A DNA stretch of 64,000 nt from positions 403,001 through 467,000 of the forward strand of contig CM061251.1 in the NCBI GenBank assembly GCA_022605425.2. Direction: 5' to 3'. The stretch comes from Hamiltosporidium tvaerminnensis. Its lineage: Eukaryota; Microsporidia; Dubosqiidae. Under the pieces are notes generated by a model. It searched no databases. It was not told the DNA's origin and saw only the letters and a program-made list of their open reading frames with translations. Positions 46,291-61,764 of the stretch are shown here, piece by piece. Within the stretch, counting starts at the first letter, position 1; every line of letters begins with the position of its first letter. A program made the position numbers and the translations under genes.

Positions 46291-49200
46291 TTGCGAAATA
46301 ATTATTTCGTTAATTTAAAAAGTTTGCCAAAAATATATAGCAAAATGCGATATATTTGCATTGTATGTTTCAAAAAAGATAAATTTATTATCATTGTGCT
46401 CATAGATTGATTTCCATAATCACAGCTTAGATGTTGATTCCTTTATTTTTTATAATGCTTTTATTTTTTTTGCACTACCTTAATAATAAAGAAGACTATA
46501 TCTTAAGCGATAATATAGAAATATTATTCCGCGTTATTTTTCTATATATTCCGCATAAATCAAGAAAATCCATAATACAACTTATAAAACCTATATTTCT
46601 ATTGATGATAGATAAAACGCCGACAGTTTTCAATATTTTAGAGCCTTTTAGACCTTTTAGTCGACATTATTTTTTATATTTATAATCTACACACCATGCC
46701 ATATGTATTCAAGTGGTATTATAAAACATAAAACATTCAAAAATTTTACTATAAAATCAAAACAAAAATATTTGTTAATTTAATTTATTGATTGTATAAA
46801 TCAAAATTTAAAAATATCATATTTTACACATGTTAATATTTAAATAACATAATATCCTTTATTCGCAAAATTATGGTAAGATATACATCAAAAACACAAA
46901 TTCTGACTGAATAACAATGTAATATTGTAATAAACAAATATTTTTTATTTACTTGATTTTTAAATCTTACTGGTTTAAGTTTGTTTTTCAGATTTTTATG
47001 ACAATGAGAATGCCAACATAGATAAAATAGCGTTTGAAAAGACATAATGTAATTTTTCAATTTAACAGAATAAAAACTAAAATAGACCCTGTAGATATTA
47101 GCTATGTTAAAGCAAAAAACCTAGTTAAGTTCACCCAGGTTTAATGAATTAAATCTTGAAAATTACCAAACAGAGTACCCTTTGCCTCCTAAAAGAAAAG
47201 GCTGGAAAGAATAAAATATTTCTTTGTATGACATTTATGAGTCAAATTTAAAACATTTATCTCATAGAGTCGTAATTCTGTTACAATTTATTTTGGTACA
47301 AAGATTGACGAACAAGCAAAGAGGCAGTTGATCCTAAGCATGGCAAACATTACTTTCGACCTCCTATAATACCTTTGTCAACAATCTCGCACATTCGGTC
47401 GAATTTGCACAGTCTTTTATTAAATCTTGGGATATAAGCTTGGTAAAAGATACTGACAGAATGACGGAAGAAGAGGGCAAGTAAATACCTCCACTCTAAA
47501 ATCGAGTATGTAATAACAAAATTATATACACCGGGTTATGGTCAAATGTGATATTCATTGAATAAAAAAATTATTAAAAATTCTTTGAAAATTTATTTTG
47601 TAATTCTTTAGGTATAGATTTACTAAATATTTTTTGAAAACTAAATTAGACGTATTCGAATCAATCATGCCTTGATAATAATTATTTGCTGCAAATCTGT
47701 GAGGTTTCATACTTATAAATACTCTTACAAAATAGAGAATACGGAAATAATATTTCTTTATTAAATTTTTTCGATAAAGTATAATGTAATATATCTCGAA
47801 GTTATAGTCATAAAAATCCAAACAATCATTGATTTAAAATTTATGAACAATATACCACATTAAAACCTATATGTTAAAAAAAATAAGACACACAAAAGTT
47901 TTTATATTTTACGCATCTATAAAAAAAATTAAAATTTAAAGTTTATAGTGTCAAGCAATTTTATGTATATTTTTGAATTTTTGTATTTTTTTGGTAAATA
48001 GAATTCCTTTTAGAGCTTTAAACAGCTCTTATAAAATATTTAAACAAATTTTTAAATATATGTTTTAAAAATAAAAACGTGCCGATTTCTAGTGTTATCT
48101 AGAAGAAATTTTTCATAGTCTGAAGCAAATTTCATAAACTGTTGCTAAAATTAAAATATATATGATGTAATAAAAAAAACCTTTTATTGAGTAGATTCAA
48201 ATATGTACAAAAGCTTTTATAATAGTCTTTTAATTTCCATATAATCTATCTATTTGAAGTATTACTTCTGGGATTACTGAATATTTTATTACATTTGCAG
48301 ATTTTATAATAACGGGTAAATATTTCAGCGAAAAAACCATAAATTTAAATAATATACGTTAAATAAAAGCTTTGTTTCTAATTTAAAAAAATTTTTTCCT
48401 GAGAATTTTGTACATTAAATATTAAAAAATATTATTTAAAATTCATATTTTTGCTAAAGGTTCTTTTAGTCATAAAATAAGTTACAACTGGAAAAAATCA
48501 TATCAACAAGTAGGCTAAATAATTGCATACAAACAGTTTTAGATCATTTTTCACGCTGAAAAGAAGGTATAGTTTTTTTATTCCCAGATATCTAAAGTTT
48601 ATTTGAGTAAGGTTTACTAAAAGCTAGGTTCATTTTTTATCATAGAATTTCATTTTATTTTAATTATAATTTAAAGTATAGCTTAAATATACATAAGCTG
48701 AAGAACAGAAAGGGTTTATGGTTTTTAGAAGCGTTCTCTTTTTGTGTATCTTTTTTGTTCAAACAGCATATGAATTTTTACTATATAATAATAAATTGCC
48801 TTGTAATCCGCTATAGTTCAGAGATACAAAAAAACTTAGTTTAGTATTTCAAGGAGCTAATCGTGTGTGGTTGTAATAACTTTGGGGTCGAAATTCGAAA
48901 GAGAATCAGAACAGTAAATTGCACCTAGATGACTTGTAGCATGAGGTGGGCTTTATTCTGAACCACAAGTAAAAAAACACTTGCTGCAGTCATTATTATA
49001 TTTGATTTTAATCATTGGCTAGTTTTATGCACTTCCGAAAACCATGATTCTTAGTTGTAATAAAAAAAAAAGAAGTAGAATATTGTATTAATATAAAATT
49101 TTAGATATAAAATTTTTTGTAAGCCAAAAAAAACAGTTAATAAAGTACTCGTGTCAGAAATCGTATGCTTAAACAATCTAATTTCGTATAGCCCTTACAA

Positions 49201-52200
49201 TATTATTTAGTTTTATAAATTTACATCGCATGTGAGAATATATTTCTAAAATATAGGTTTACATAGAAAAAATATATAGTATAAGCACGCTGCAAGAACC
49301 ATAGAAATATTTTTATTGATATCTTATATAAGAATTTCAACATTTCATCATTTTTTAGAAGAAAATCCAATAAAGGTTTGCAGCTTTGGCTATCGTATTT
49401 AAATTAAGAATGTGACTTCGCCACTTCTCTCGTTCCTATATGGAATAGAATCAAAAAACAAATTTTCCTGTTAAAAAATATAAAACATAGTATATTTTAC
49501 CATTGGAATTATGATTTTCTGTTAAATATCCATCATTCTAATGCCGAAGCACTTTTGAGATTGCTAAAATATAAATATTTTGGTAAATTTCAGTGTTCTA
49601 AATATTTCTTTTCAATGCTATACAATTTTTTTTCTATGAAAATATATTTTATATTTGTAATTTCGAAATAATTTTAAGATAATTAAAGGAAATTTGCTTA
49701 GCATTTACAAGATAGACCTAAAAACAAAAGGTTATGAAAGAATAAAATATTTTGTTAAATAGACCAAGATTTTGTAATTAAAAATAATCATAACGAATGC
49801 ACCTAAAAAATTATAAAAAAAGTAATATATACCTAAAGAATAATTATTTTATTTGCAATATGCTTACAAAAAAACTCTTTTTCCATGTATTCTGTATTAA
49901 TACGACAAACGAGCTTCGCCATCTACTCAGGTGTTGATAAGCAAGAAATTTTAAAACATAAACAATTTACAAAATATATTTTCGCGATTACAGTCTTTGA
50001 AAGCTTAATGAACCTTAACGAACATATGCCATTTTTTTGTCGTTTAAAAAAGTCTAAACCTTTGCTAAATTTTGAAATGCAGTTAAAGTATAGCATAGTT
50101 GTGCTTTGTAATATAAAGGTAGCCATATGCCAGGTACTTCTTTTCGGTACGGGTTTTAGAAGTGAAATTATAAAAGCTACAAGCTCTTGATGAGAAATTA
50201 TAAACGTTTGCTATATTACTCTGTATAATATTGCATCAATATTATATGTAATGTGTCTATTTATATATTTATTCGTCTTGAAGATGCCGTGCCTTCAAAT
50301 AAATATATATCATACCAATGGTACATTTTAAATAGATTTTTCAATCAAAGATATACTAGAAATTAATATGAAGCAAAAAGAACTATTATCCTAGGATTAT
50401 ATATTAGATATTTCATTCATGAATATTTGTACCTAGAAAAAATAATAAAATCTGTTTTTCATTAAAAATGTACCGATGAAATATATAGTTTAGAAATAAA
50501 GATTCGGTTTTAAATTTAAGAGTTTATTTTAAAAAGGACTTGCGTTATTATTATGATATGATTGCGTCTAGAAAAACAATTTTTCTGCTTTAATGTATAG
50601 TTACTAAAGATTCTCATAGAAATAAGTGCAATGGTTTTGCTAACATATATTTCGAAAAATTTCATTTATATTTGTTAGATAAAACATTGCCTTGCTTAGA
50701 AATTACAATCAAAAACAGAATATTTGATAGATACTGTATCTAGTTTTATACTTCACTATTACCACATAATTTACAAAAACCTTAATTCGAAGAATAAATA
50801 TATGCATTGTTAAAAAAAATAAATATTATACATATTCAGACTATATTTTTTAAAGTGTTTGTATTAAAAATCTAAATTGTTCTCTAAAATAGAAATTTAA
50901 GATATGAATTAAAATATAGATTTGACTAAAGAATATATTATAATCATAAACAATGACACTTATAATTAAAAATTGCCGAAAACACAGAGAAAACAGCATT
51001 AAATTCTTGTAATCTAAAGATACAAAAATCCTGAATAAAGAAAAATAAACCATTACCGAATAAATCGAGTTTAGCTAAAAACTTTTTATATATCTCATAT
51101 TTAGAATAATAAGATTCAATATAAGTTTCCTAGTATAGAAGATTTTATAACAGAAGAATTAATTTCTCTCCTTGTAAATATATAATAGAATATTTTCTTA
51201 AATATGAAGATTTCTGCATACCTGATATTTTTAGAGCATTTTAATTCATACAATAGAAATAACATAGATAAAAAATAAAAAAAATATTACAAAAGAAATA
51301 TCTGAAAAAATCAACATCATATTTTTTAGTGTATTTTCATAGAAAAATGAATTTTTTGTGTTGTTAGCGATTAGATATAAATTTATTAAAGTTTTATTAA
51401 GCTTAAAGTATATAACAATGAATCTATCGTTGTACGGTGGAATGCAATTTGGTATGAAAATAAATTTCTTTAATTCGTATATAAAAATATCATGAAAGAT
51501 TCCGAAATGCCTCATTAAAAAAAAACGTTCAATTTGGCTAGGTTTTTATATAAATCAGCATTTTTTTACAGGAATATTATGTCATTTGGCGCAATAAAAA
51601 CTGCTTAAGAAAATATTTATAACTAAAAACATGTGTATTGTTACTGTCGATAAAATTCGTAAAAAATACTTTTATTTGCTATCATTCTTTACTACAATAG
51701 TTTAAACGGTTTCAAACAAAAGTTTCAAGTATTTACGAACATAATTCTATAAAAAAGCGTTCAAACAAAAAAATGTTTCTTCTCATCCAATGTATTCCGA
51801 TCAATTTTCATCGGTATTGATCGGTATAATAACTATGACTTTGTTTGTTTTTTAAATATAAACAACCGGAAATGTCTTATTTTAATAATTTTTGGAGTTT
51901 TGGGCTTTAAGAATAATTTTATTAGGTTAACTTTTAAAATCTCAAGAATAAATAGTTTAAAAAAACTATGACACTAGTAAAATTTTGACAAATAATCTTG
52001 AGTGTTTTATGTATATTCAGTTAAAGCATATGATATACTATTCAGATGTATTTAAAAAAAATGCTAGATGTTTAAATAGTTGTTCTGTTTTGGAAGAACT
52101 ATTTAAACTACTTTTTTTTATTTTGAGTATAAAATAATGTTTCAAGTATAAGAAATCGAATGGTGTTTAGGATTTTAACACACGAACAGAAGCATACTTT

Positions 52201-55200
52201 CCATAAAAATTTAAAAAAGCAACTCAGAATAGACCTTATAACATTTCGTTTTTTAGTAAGATTTAGCATTAAGTTGTGACGAATAAATATCATATTGTTC
52301 AAGGAGCCTAAAGGCTTAGCAATATCTTTTTCCAATAATCTTAATTTTACGAAAATGTTGTGTAAAGAACATCAGAATACTATAATAGAACGTATGTAAT
52401 TTAAATAAATAAATCGTTCAAGCTTTTGGCATCGCAGGGTTGCCTAGATCAATTATTCTAGCATCTTAGTTATCCAATGAATCAAGAAATTAGAAACAAG
52501 CTCTAAAAATATCTCATATTGTATCATATGCTATTGATTATATATTTAAGGTGATAAATTGTTTTCGGGTATAATATAATTTAAATTTTTCTCTGCACTC
52601 GAATTTAAAACTTTAATCAAACTTTGCATACTATGTATCTTGACTTATATAACCAAAAATATGAATGATACATAGATAGATTACGAAATTTATGCTTTTT
52701 TATTTTCCATTGTAAAATCTACCTATTTTAGAAATCTCAGATGAACTACAGGCAAAACTTACAAATTCCGAATTTCAAGTTCAATTTTTCTAAAATTTTT
52801 AGTTTATATTTGATATATTTTAAAAGTAAGAAATAAAGTTTCATTAAATTATCGAAATTCTGATTACATAAAGCGACAGAAGGCTTGGTAATCGTAAGAT
52901 TTGCTTCAATAATAATACTTTATGAATATCTATCGGATTGCTTGAAAACATGTATCTTATCATATCTTATTTCGAATTTGAGTATTCAAAAAATAAAAAC
53001 CGAGATAACTGTAATATTTCTTAGTTTGTATGTAAGTAAATAATTAAAATTTCTGTACTTGATATTCTACATAGGTATTGTGGAAAAGATTCCTACATAA
53101 AAATAAATCGTGTATTTACAAAAATCGCTAATCTATGAAAAATCTCGAAAGAAACTTTTAATTTTTTAACTAGAATCGGTTTTACAGCAATGAAATTCAG
53201 TATTTCATTTAGTATGCGATTTTTAAACATTTGATTTTACCTTAAAAGATGACATTTCGAAATCTATATCCAAAAAAAACTAGCTCCTTATGATAATTTC
53301 ACTCTAAATGCATTGAAAAGGAATGAAATTATATTTTAAAATCCAAACTTTCCAATTATTGGTAATTTTTAAATGAGCTATTCAAATGAAATACGTAAAA
53401 GTCGCAATTTAAATATTTTTAATGTGCTTTAATTATAATAATACTAAATATAAATATTCATATATATATATATACTTACTTGTTCTTTCCTATTTTATCT
53501 CTTGGTGTTGAAAATATACAAAGAAGTTTTTTTATTTGTTTTTTAAAATCGTTATGACTCATAATTTTGGGAATCGGCTTATAGAATCACTTGATTTATG
53601 CCGCTAAAATTTCAAACAATGAATTTAAAATTTATACAATTATTGTCAAGCAGAATGTTTTTAATGTGATTATCCATTCCAAACCCACATCTATATATAT
53701 ACAAACAAATAATTTTTAGAAGCGCTATAAATATATAAGAAAATTTAGTAATCCGTTGAATATATAACAAAGAATTTTATTTCTATGCTATATACACAGT
53801 AAAAGTATAAATTATGAGTTATTAGAAGACTTGAACCTTTTAAAAAGGTGTATAGCAAAAATAAGATTTCCAAAAAAAGAAATATAGATTATGATATACA
53901 AGCCTAAAATTTTTAAAAAGATTGTTTATCTACAAAATTTAACATATTTTCTGATTGTATACAAATGAAGCTTATTCTTGTGCCAACATAAGCAATAATA
54001 AATTAAATTCAATCTAACAGATATTTTTGGATTTTATATAACGTCCTTTAAAAAATTATACGAAAAATTTAGATGAAAATATAGCCAGTTTCGAGGATTT
54101 AACAATCTGTAATTTGTAAATTTTTTATATTTCTATATGCTAATATACATAACGATTTCAACTAAGAGAAAGATAAATCGAAGGCAATATTATATAGATA
54201 TTTAATATATCCCTTAGAAAGATTTCATATGGTATACCTTTTTGACCAAAATTATTTATTTGAATGATAAATGTCTAAAAAAAACTTATTATGACCTAGT
54301 GCAGTCTAAAATTATTTTTACGCATCTAAAAATTCGATTTATATATTTAAAGTAAAATTTGATCTATTAAGAAATGCATAAATACAAAATCAGAGCCTTT
54401 ATTAACGCTTTCAACATACCTTTTGCCTTTTTAAAATTTCCTTATCTATTCTTAGATCGCTCTTAAATAAATTGCAAATTTTATATGAAGATAGAAACAA
54501 GATTTTGTATCTTAAAGTATAGTAAAATGATTGATTGATATTTGATTAAAAAACTTTACGTATGAACTGTTCTAAGATTTAATATCGATCATATAACGTA
54601 GCTGGCCTAATTGGAAGCCAAGTATACATTTTTTACGATAAGATTCTACAAATAAATAGTTTTAAAACGAGAACCGGCATTTAATATATAACGCTTTAAT
54701 TTTATTTTACTTTCTTGGATTTACTTAAAATTCTCGAAGCGTGTTTAAAGTATATAAGATGCAACGCAAAAAACAAATATTTTTATAAAGTGCTGATTCT
54801 AAGTTATAGAATTCTTTTTTTTTTCAAGATTGAAACTTATATAAGTGGCATTAATTTCCATTCGGTTTTACAAAAAGAAGCTAACTTCAGAATCTATAGA
54901 ATTGTGGCTTGATTCTATAATACCCAATATACTGTAATATTGTTAAATAGCCAAGCTTTTATTAATTTTTTCATATTAGGATTAGGCTTTGAAAATATAT
55001 ACTTAGAAAAATAAAAGCTGTCCTATAAAGTCTTATAATTGAAAAATTCGACTTCGATATTAACAAATGAAATATTTCTTATAAAACAGTTGAATTAAAA
55101 TATATTTTCGAACTCGAAAAACTGCTAATATTTTTCTCATATACTATATTTTTTTTAAGATTTATACATTTGAAACACTTTATAAAAATGTTTTATCGAG

Positions 55201-58200
55201 TAATTTGTATTTGTTTAAGTCGCATTTATATTATTGTTTACCTTTATAAAAAGAATTGATTACGCAATCCAAACATCTAAAAGCATATCTAATGACGAGA
55301 TGTTTAAAAATAATCTTTTCTACATTAACTCAGCAAATTATGATCTTGACATAAATAAAAAGAAAAACCTAAGACGTTACAGATATAGTTCTCTAGGGCA
55401 CAAAAATATTGAGATAATCTTAATGAAAACGAAAATTGAACATCTCAACAAGTCTAATATTTTGTAGCATTAGAATAGCTTTCTTGCAATTATAATCTTT
55501 TTTAAAAGTTTTTGAAACCCTTAAAAACATTTTGTAGCAAAATACAAAGTTTATTTTGACATTCATGTTTTTTTGTTAACGAAACTCTCCAAGCATTGAT
55601 ATCAAGATTTATGTAATATAGAATTAAAGGCTATACTCGCAAAAAGTATTTTTTTTAGTATAAACATTCATATGTTGCTGCCGCTTGGTACGAATTAACT
55701 GCCTTATTCTATTAAATGCACAATGCTCTGGCCAATCATTAACAAAGAAGACACGCTTATGTGATACTATTTGCACCGGCAAATTAGTTTAATGCTTCAT
55801 TGATTTGATTTTAACATTTTAAACAATCCAATATAAAGAATATTGGAGTGTGCTATTATAATATAGCAAACGTTGTGTAATTATTCCAAAGATTAAGTTA
55901 TTTTCATTGGACGTATATGATAAATAGCAGTTATACATGGAATATAATTTGAAAAACATTCATGTGCGTAAACGAGAAAAATATTCCAAAAGAAATATTT
56001 TATTTAAAAAAATATGAGCGCTATACACTGAATAGACAAAAATATATTTTTTTCGTGTATAAATTTCTATAGCAAATTTATATGTGTTAGCAATAATTTA
56101 TTTTATTCTATTAGTACCTATATATCAATTTTATATGTAAAAGTGTAACTATACAACGAATTTATAATGATTTTTTGCTTTCAGAATAAGGTTAGATCTT
56201 AAAAATGTGTTATGGATAAAATCCTCAAGAAAAAAATTTTGTAGTATTATCGAACAAAACTTTTCATAATACAATTTATAAAGATATATTAGTATACATT
56301 TGGTCAATAACAATATGCCGCAAAGTAGATATAGGGAATTATGTTCAATTTCTCAACTGCATTTCATAAAAATTTTATAGAATACTTTATTTTTTATAAC
56401 TTTATATTTTATTTGTTTATATTGCTTGCGTCTTATTTTAAAGCAAATGAACTTCTACTTTTAGCTATACCTTTGTTAAAGAAAGTTTTAAATAACGTTC
56501 AAGTATAATATTTTATAACAAGTTATATATTTTTATATGTCTTTGTGTGTTTAAATAAAACAATATGTAAATGTTAGAAAATTTGAATATTCGGGCATCA
56601 AGTCGTTAGAAATTTCATTATAATAACATTTTAATTCTTCAAAAACTTTATAAGAATTGGACTAAACTTTTTTTTTGTAATCTAAAACTACATTCCATAT
56701 AATATTTAATTCTCTTCTTATTTTAATATCAAAATCGTGTATATTCAGATGCTGTATATAAGGAATTTCATCCGAATGAACTATTATTTTTGTTAGTAAA
56801 AACACGTTTCCTATTTATTTACCATTTTTTTACATATTTCTTTATTAACAATATCAAAATTATCATAAGGGATCAGTTTGTTTCATAAACAAAAACATTT
56901 AATGTATATCTTGTAGATACCGGTCTTGAAATCGAATTATCATGTTAACAAGCAGATGTAAAGGTTTTCGTTAGTTTTTAAAGCCAAGACAAAAAAAATT
57001 AAAAACAGATATGCAGAGCAATTTCTATGTCTTTAATTTTAAGAAGTTCTTCGAAGCGTTCAACGTGTAAATAATCCCAAAACCTTAAGTTTATTAAATA
57101 TTACATCACGTATATAATTGCGCAGAAAATTGCAAAAACTTATATCTTTGAAGATATAAAAAAATTATTTATTTCTATAAATCATTAAAATATAATAAAT
57201 TTGTTGTAAATTATTTTTTTTAAGAAATTCATTCCTAAAAATGGTGTTTTGTGTATAATTATTATCTTTTTTTTTCGTTTGTTCGGTTTTCTAAGGATGA
57301 AACAAGATCTAAAGGTAAATTAATGCCTTATATAATTTATGCATTTTATAGAAATTTTTCTTTTGCTGAGTTGAATTTTCAGTCCTCCTGCCTTCTAAAT
57401 TCGAAATCTAAAATGTACACAAATCAATGATCTTACTTATACCCAGAGAATGGATTTTTATATTTCTATAATTTATTACTCTACGCAAGACTAAGTCGAG
57501 CCCTAGATATCCGTGACTTATAAAGAAGTCCATGCCGCTTTGTGATATTATTTAGAACATGTTCAAAGAGCACACCAAAGAATTTAAAGCCATAACTCGA
57601 TTATGTGATGCACGTACTAAAATCCGTAAACTCGAAATATTTTTTTCATTCTAAATATCAATTCCTTGAAACCTTTCTGTTTGTTCTGTATAAAAATTAA
57701 AACCATGGTATTCAAAAACAGTTGAAAATGCGTTTAAAATAAAAAAAATACAAAATGCTTAGTCACAGATAAAATTCTGATATTGAAATAAGGGTTCTAA
57801 TTGATTACTATATGTAGCTAAAACTTACATAAATCCCAATTTTTTATATAAAATGATTGATTAAGTTTGCGTCTGTTCCAATATCTTTTTTTAATATTTA
57901 GCTGACGTTTAGATAAACGAAATACAAAACGAGTCCAAAATTTTGTGTTAAATTTTTAGCACCCGTGTATTTTTGACCTATTATAATGTCGGCTTAAAGC
58001 AAACCCAATTTCGGGAGATGAAGAGATAATTATATAGAAAGATTTAGTTTTTCGAATGATTTCATAACTGAACAAGTGCCATTTATCAGTGATCTTACGT
58101 TTATGAAATATATGGATAGTTAAATATAGAAGTTTCATTATATGAGAAACAGACTAGTCAATTATTTATTTTATTAAGAAGCCGTAATATAAATAAAGTA

Positions 58201-58615
58201 TTAAACTAGTGTTTTTCAAGAAAGAACTATTTTGAGAGACAAAAATAGTGAAATTCTAGTAACATATACATAGGCTTAAATCTTAATAAAAAAATAACCT
58301 TATAAAAAATCATTTGCATGGCATGAAATACTAAAATAGACCTATAGATTTTTGTAAAGATTGGAATTCGCGCTAAAACTACCTTTTATTTTCGACAGTC
58401 GCAAGGGTTTCGATGAGGAAGATGAGAATTTCTACAAAATTGCATAATTTTACTTAATTTAATTTGTGAGATTTTATGTTAAATTGTTTATCGAAATGAA
58501 ATAAATTAATTTTACGGTTAAACCACAAAGATCTAGACTCGTTGGCTGGATTATCAGTTCTGAGCTTTTTAAATACAAAAATAAACCTCTTTATAGCAAT
58601 AATGCTAACTAGAAA
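46291..58615. other. 12.3 kb AT-rich region without a recognisable gene
   Basis: Open frames are short and featureless. Slightly GC-richer islands at about 47100-47480, 48860-48980 and 57485-57640 may be decayed genes or elements, but no frame in them reads as a known protein. A (TA)n run lies at 53460-53474. Confidence 0.55.
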
Positions 58616-58619
58616 GTTT

Positions 58620-58995
58620 TAACCGTAAGCACAACACCCCACATTGTAGATGAACCTTATTAAACACGCCAAGATATATTTTGGCAGTTATTTAGTAGAA
58701 TCTGAGTCGAGAGTAATTGGGAATGCTGCATCGTCTTGGGTTGGCTCGAGATGAGTTTCGAAATACAACCACACCATTACAACGAGAATTAAGATCATTT
58801 AAGTACTCGCGTCGCCTTTTAATTCGGTGCTTTATATGTTCCTAGGGTAAATGTCCTGGTATTTAGGTATAGTAGCAGGACCCAATAGCGTGCTGAAGGT
58901 AAAATTATAAATGCAAAGTTTCGAACTTCGTTAATGTCGTGCTAGCGATTATAACGGAAACTTTTATAAGAATGTTCAATGTTTTCATAATAAAG
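58620..58995 (+). repeat. Repeat A, decayed 3'-half copy
   Basis: Shows GGGAATGCTGCATCGTCTTG, TTAAGTACTCGCGTCGCC-TT-AATT in place of GCCTCGCCTAGTAATTAGG, GCAAAGTTTCGAACTTCGTT-AATGT in place of the AACTGCGTTAATGT block, and a final ATAAAGTATT. The 5' half is not recognisable. Confidence 0.65.
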
Positions 58996-61764
58996 TATTA
59001 GATTCAGCACAAAAAAACCCTGATAATTTTATTCACATTTTAAAGAAGCCAAGAAGAATCATAAAGTTCTGACTCGGATCCTACAAATTCACATTAGAAC
59101 ATAATATACAGATAATTTAAATATAATTATATGAAATTTTTCTAAGGCTAATAACGAGTTTCCATATTTAAAATGTATCACCGCTTTATACTGATAAATT
59201 AAAACTCTAATTTGTAACAAAACATTTATATTTGTCATATTCAGAGCTTTCGTTTGAAAAGCAAGTGTATTTAGAAAAAACTTGGCGTAAAAATTATAAT
59301 CTTTCTAAAAATACATAAAAAGATTTTAACACATTTTCTGATAGTATGAAATAATATTGGAAGCAAATATATACAAAAAATTAAAGAAATTTATTCGTTC
59401 TACTCAGAATTATGTAAAATATTAGTAGGAAAACATCTATAGTTCTATATGTTAAAAAAACTTGATATTATATTCGACGAGCTTCTATAGCAAAAGAATA
59501 TTTAGTCTACGAAGGTTTGCGAACATTACGGGCGCAATCTATGTACAGGCAAATAACAAATCGACTATAAATTTTAAATTTAAGCGAAATTTGATCATCT
59601 TGTATATTTTTTCTGAAATTTAATATTTTTGAATTAATACTTGTATCTTATTAAACCACTTTTTTAGACTTTCTGCATATTCATTGTAATAGAAATTTAT
59701 TTTGTAATAATGATATGAAATATAGTAAATTGAGATTTCCTACATCTATTTTCTAGGTTTTCGCATTTTTTGGCACAGTGACAATTATAATTTCAGTTCT
59801 ACGCACTGCGGGTATTAGAATTATCTTAGACCGGTAATTGGTCACATTAGAATGTAGAAGTTCTAATACTTTGAAATGTTTCGGACATAATAAAAATACC
59901 ATTTGTACTAATAATTGTATTATTTTAGCTCTTATCTTTGTTGTCAGAATTACTTGGTTGAAACGCAAGGTTTACAAGTTTTGAATTTAATAATAATAAA
60001 TTCTAATATACAACATTCGTTGATATATAGAAAGGCTATTTTAAATCTGATATAATGCTCCTTCAATCTTTAAATCGAGACTTATGGCGAGACTAGTGAC
60101 TTTTTAATTACAATTTGTTACAAAAGGAGAGCTTCTGTCACATTTATTCCCTAAAATATTTTTCTAAAGTATATGCTATATCTCTTCATAGATTTTAATA
60201 ATAAAGCTTGTCATTGTACATATATACGTAAGATTTACAAATAAAATTCATTTTCTTATAAATATAAAACGAATTGTTTACTTAATATAAGCTAAAATCT
60301 AATATAGACTTTAAAAAGATTTAGTATTATACAAAAAACTCGAGAGAGCAAGATAAAAGCTAGAAAAAGAAGATTCCAAAGGGAAAGTATTTCTTCAAGT
60401 GAATTTGTCTTGGGTTCGTTTAACTCGGGTCTTTTTGTCTCATTTCTTCGATTTGTAAAGTTAGGATAAAGAAAGTCTTATATAAATATTTAAACAGAAG
60501 GTTAAATTCATAATAATCATTTTCAAACAAAATTAACAAATTTGAATTTAAATTTATATTTTTTATTTTGCATTCGACCGATGAGAATAGCTATGATGGT
60601 AAAGGATCTGAGATAAGAAAAATTATAGAATATATAAATTAATAGGAAAATATTTACTAGCAGTTATGGTTTTTGCATATAAATTTGCTATTATTTATCT
60701 TGATAGAACTGTTGTTAGGTGTGAAAATTTTCATCCAAAGATTGAAAAGACATTCTAGTACGTGTAAACGTGTGGCAAAACTAACCAATACACCCATAAC
60801 ATAGTTTCTACTTAGAAAAACACGTAAACGTATATCATAATAACAAAAATATCACATATAGAAAGAATGTTATCAAGAATAAGTTCTCATTACCAACAAA
60901 ATGTCTCGAATAGAATCGATTATAAACTCGAATAACATTTTAATTAGAATTTAATAGTCATGAATTCAATATAAGAGATTAAACCTGCTTTTTTTCCAGT
61001 TGACATAAGAAGTTTCCTAGTATTTTTCTTACAAATCTATTTATTTAAGGTACCTAAGACTTCGCAAAAAATTCGAAGCAAAATATTTTATATCATAAAC
61101 CCGTAGACAAAACCCAAGAATGGTAATATACTGAACACTGAAATGATATTAAACCGTATGATTTGCTTGTATAGTTTTGTAATACAATGTAACAATGCTT
61201 TTGTTTGTTTCTCTTGGCAAATAAAAAGGAATGGAAATCCTTTTTTATACCCTTTACTCACCAGCTACGAACTTATAAATACGATAATGCGCATTCCTGC
61301 AACATCAATGGGCAAAAACATTTAATATCAGGTAGGCAAGTAACATATAATATACCTCATATAGGAAAATTACATTACACGAAAAACAAATCACATTCGT
61401 TGCATATATTAAGAGAATACTAAAAAAATGCAAATTGGCTATTTTATATCTTTAATGACGTAAAATGTTTGTTTGGCAAAATTCTGAGTACAGACAGAAG
61501 TGGGATATTCGGAATTTGCGCTCTAAAAACACATGTTTTTTATGTTGCCTAGTATTTTTCAAATATCTCTATCCACGATTAAATTATTTTTATTCGATAT
61601 TATCGATTGTATAAATCGCAATCGAAAAAATATGGAAAAGGTTTACCCTATTACAATCTTAAACGCAAACATCAATGGAATATACACTTCTTTTGTTACA
61701 TATTTATACTCATATTTCCCAATTATGTAGATTTAATATTTATCTTTCATATATATTATCTATT
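58996..61764. other. AT-rich DNA, no gene seen
   Basis: Only short featureless open frames. Confidence 0.6.

Noticed and set aside
49885-50190. 101-codon plus-strand frame at 49.9 kb
   Set aside because: Featureless, no C run before the start, and no homologous copy in the window; I could not support it as a gene.
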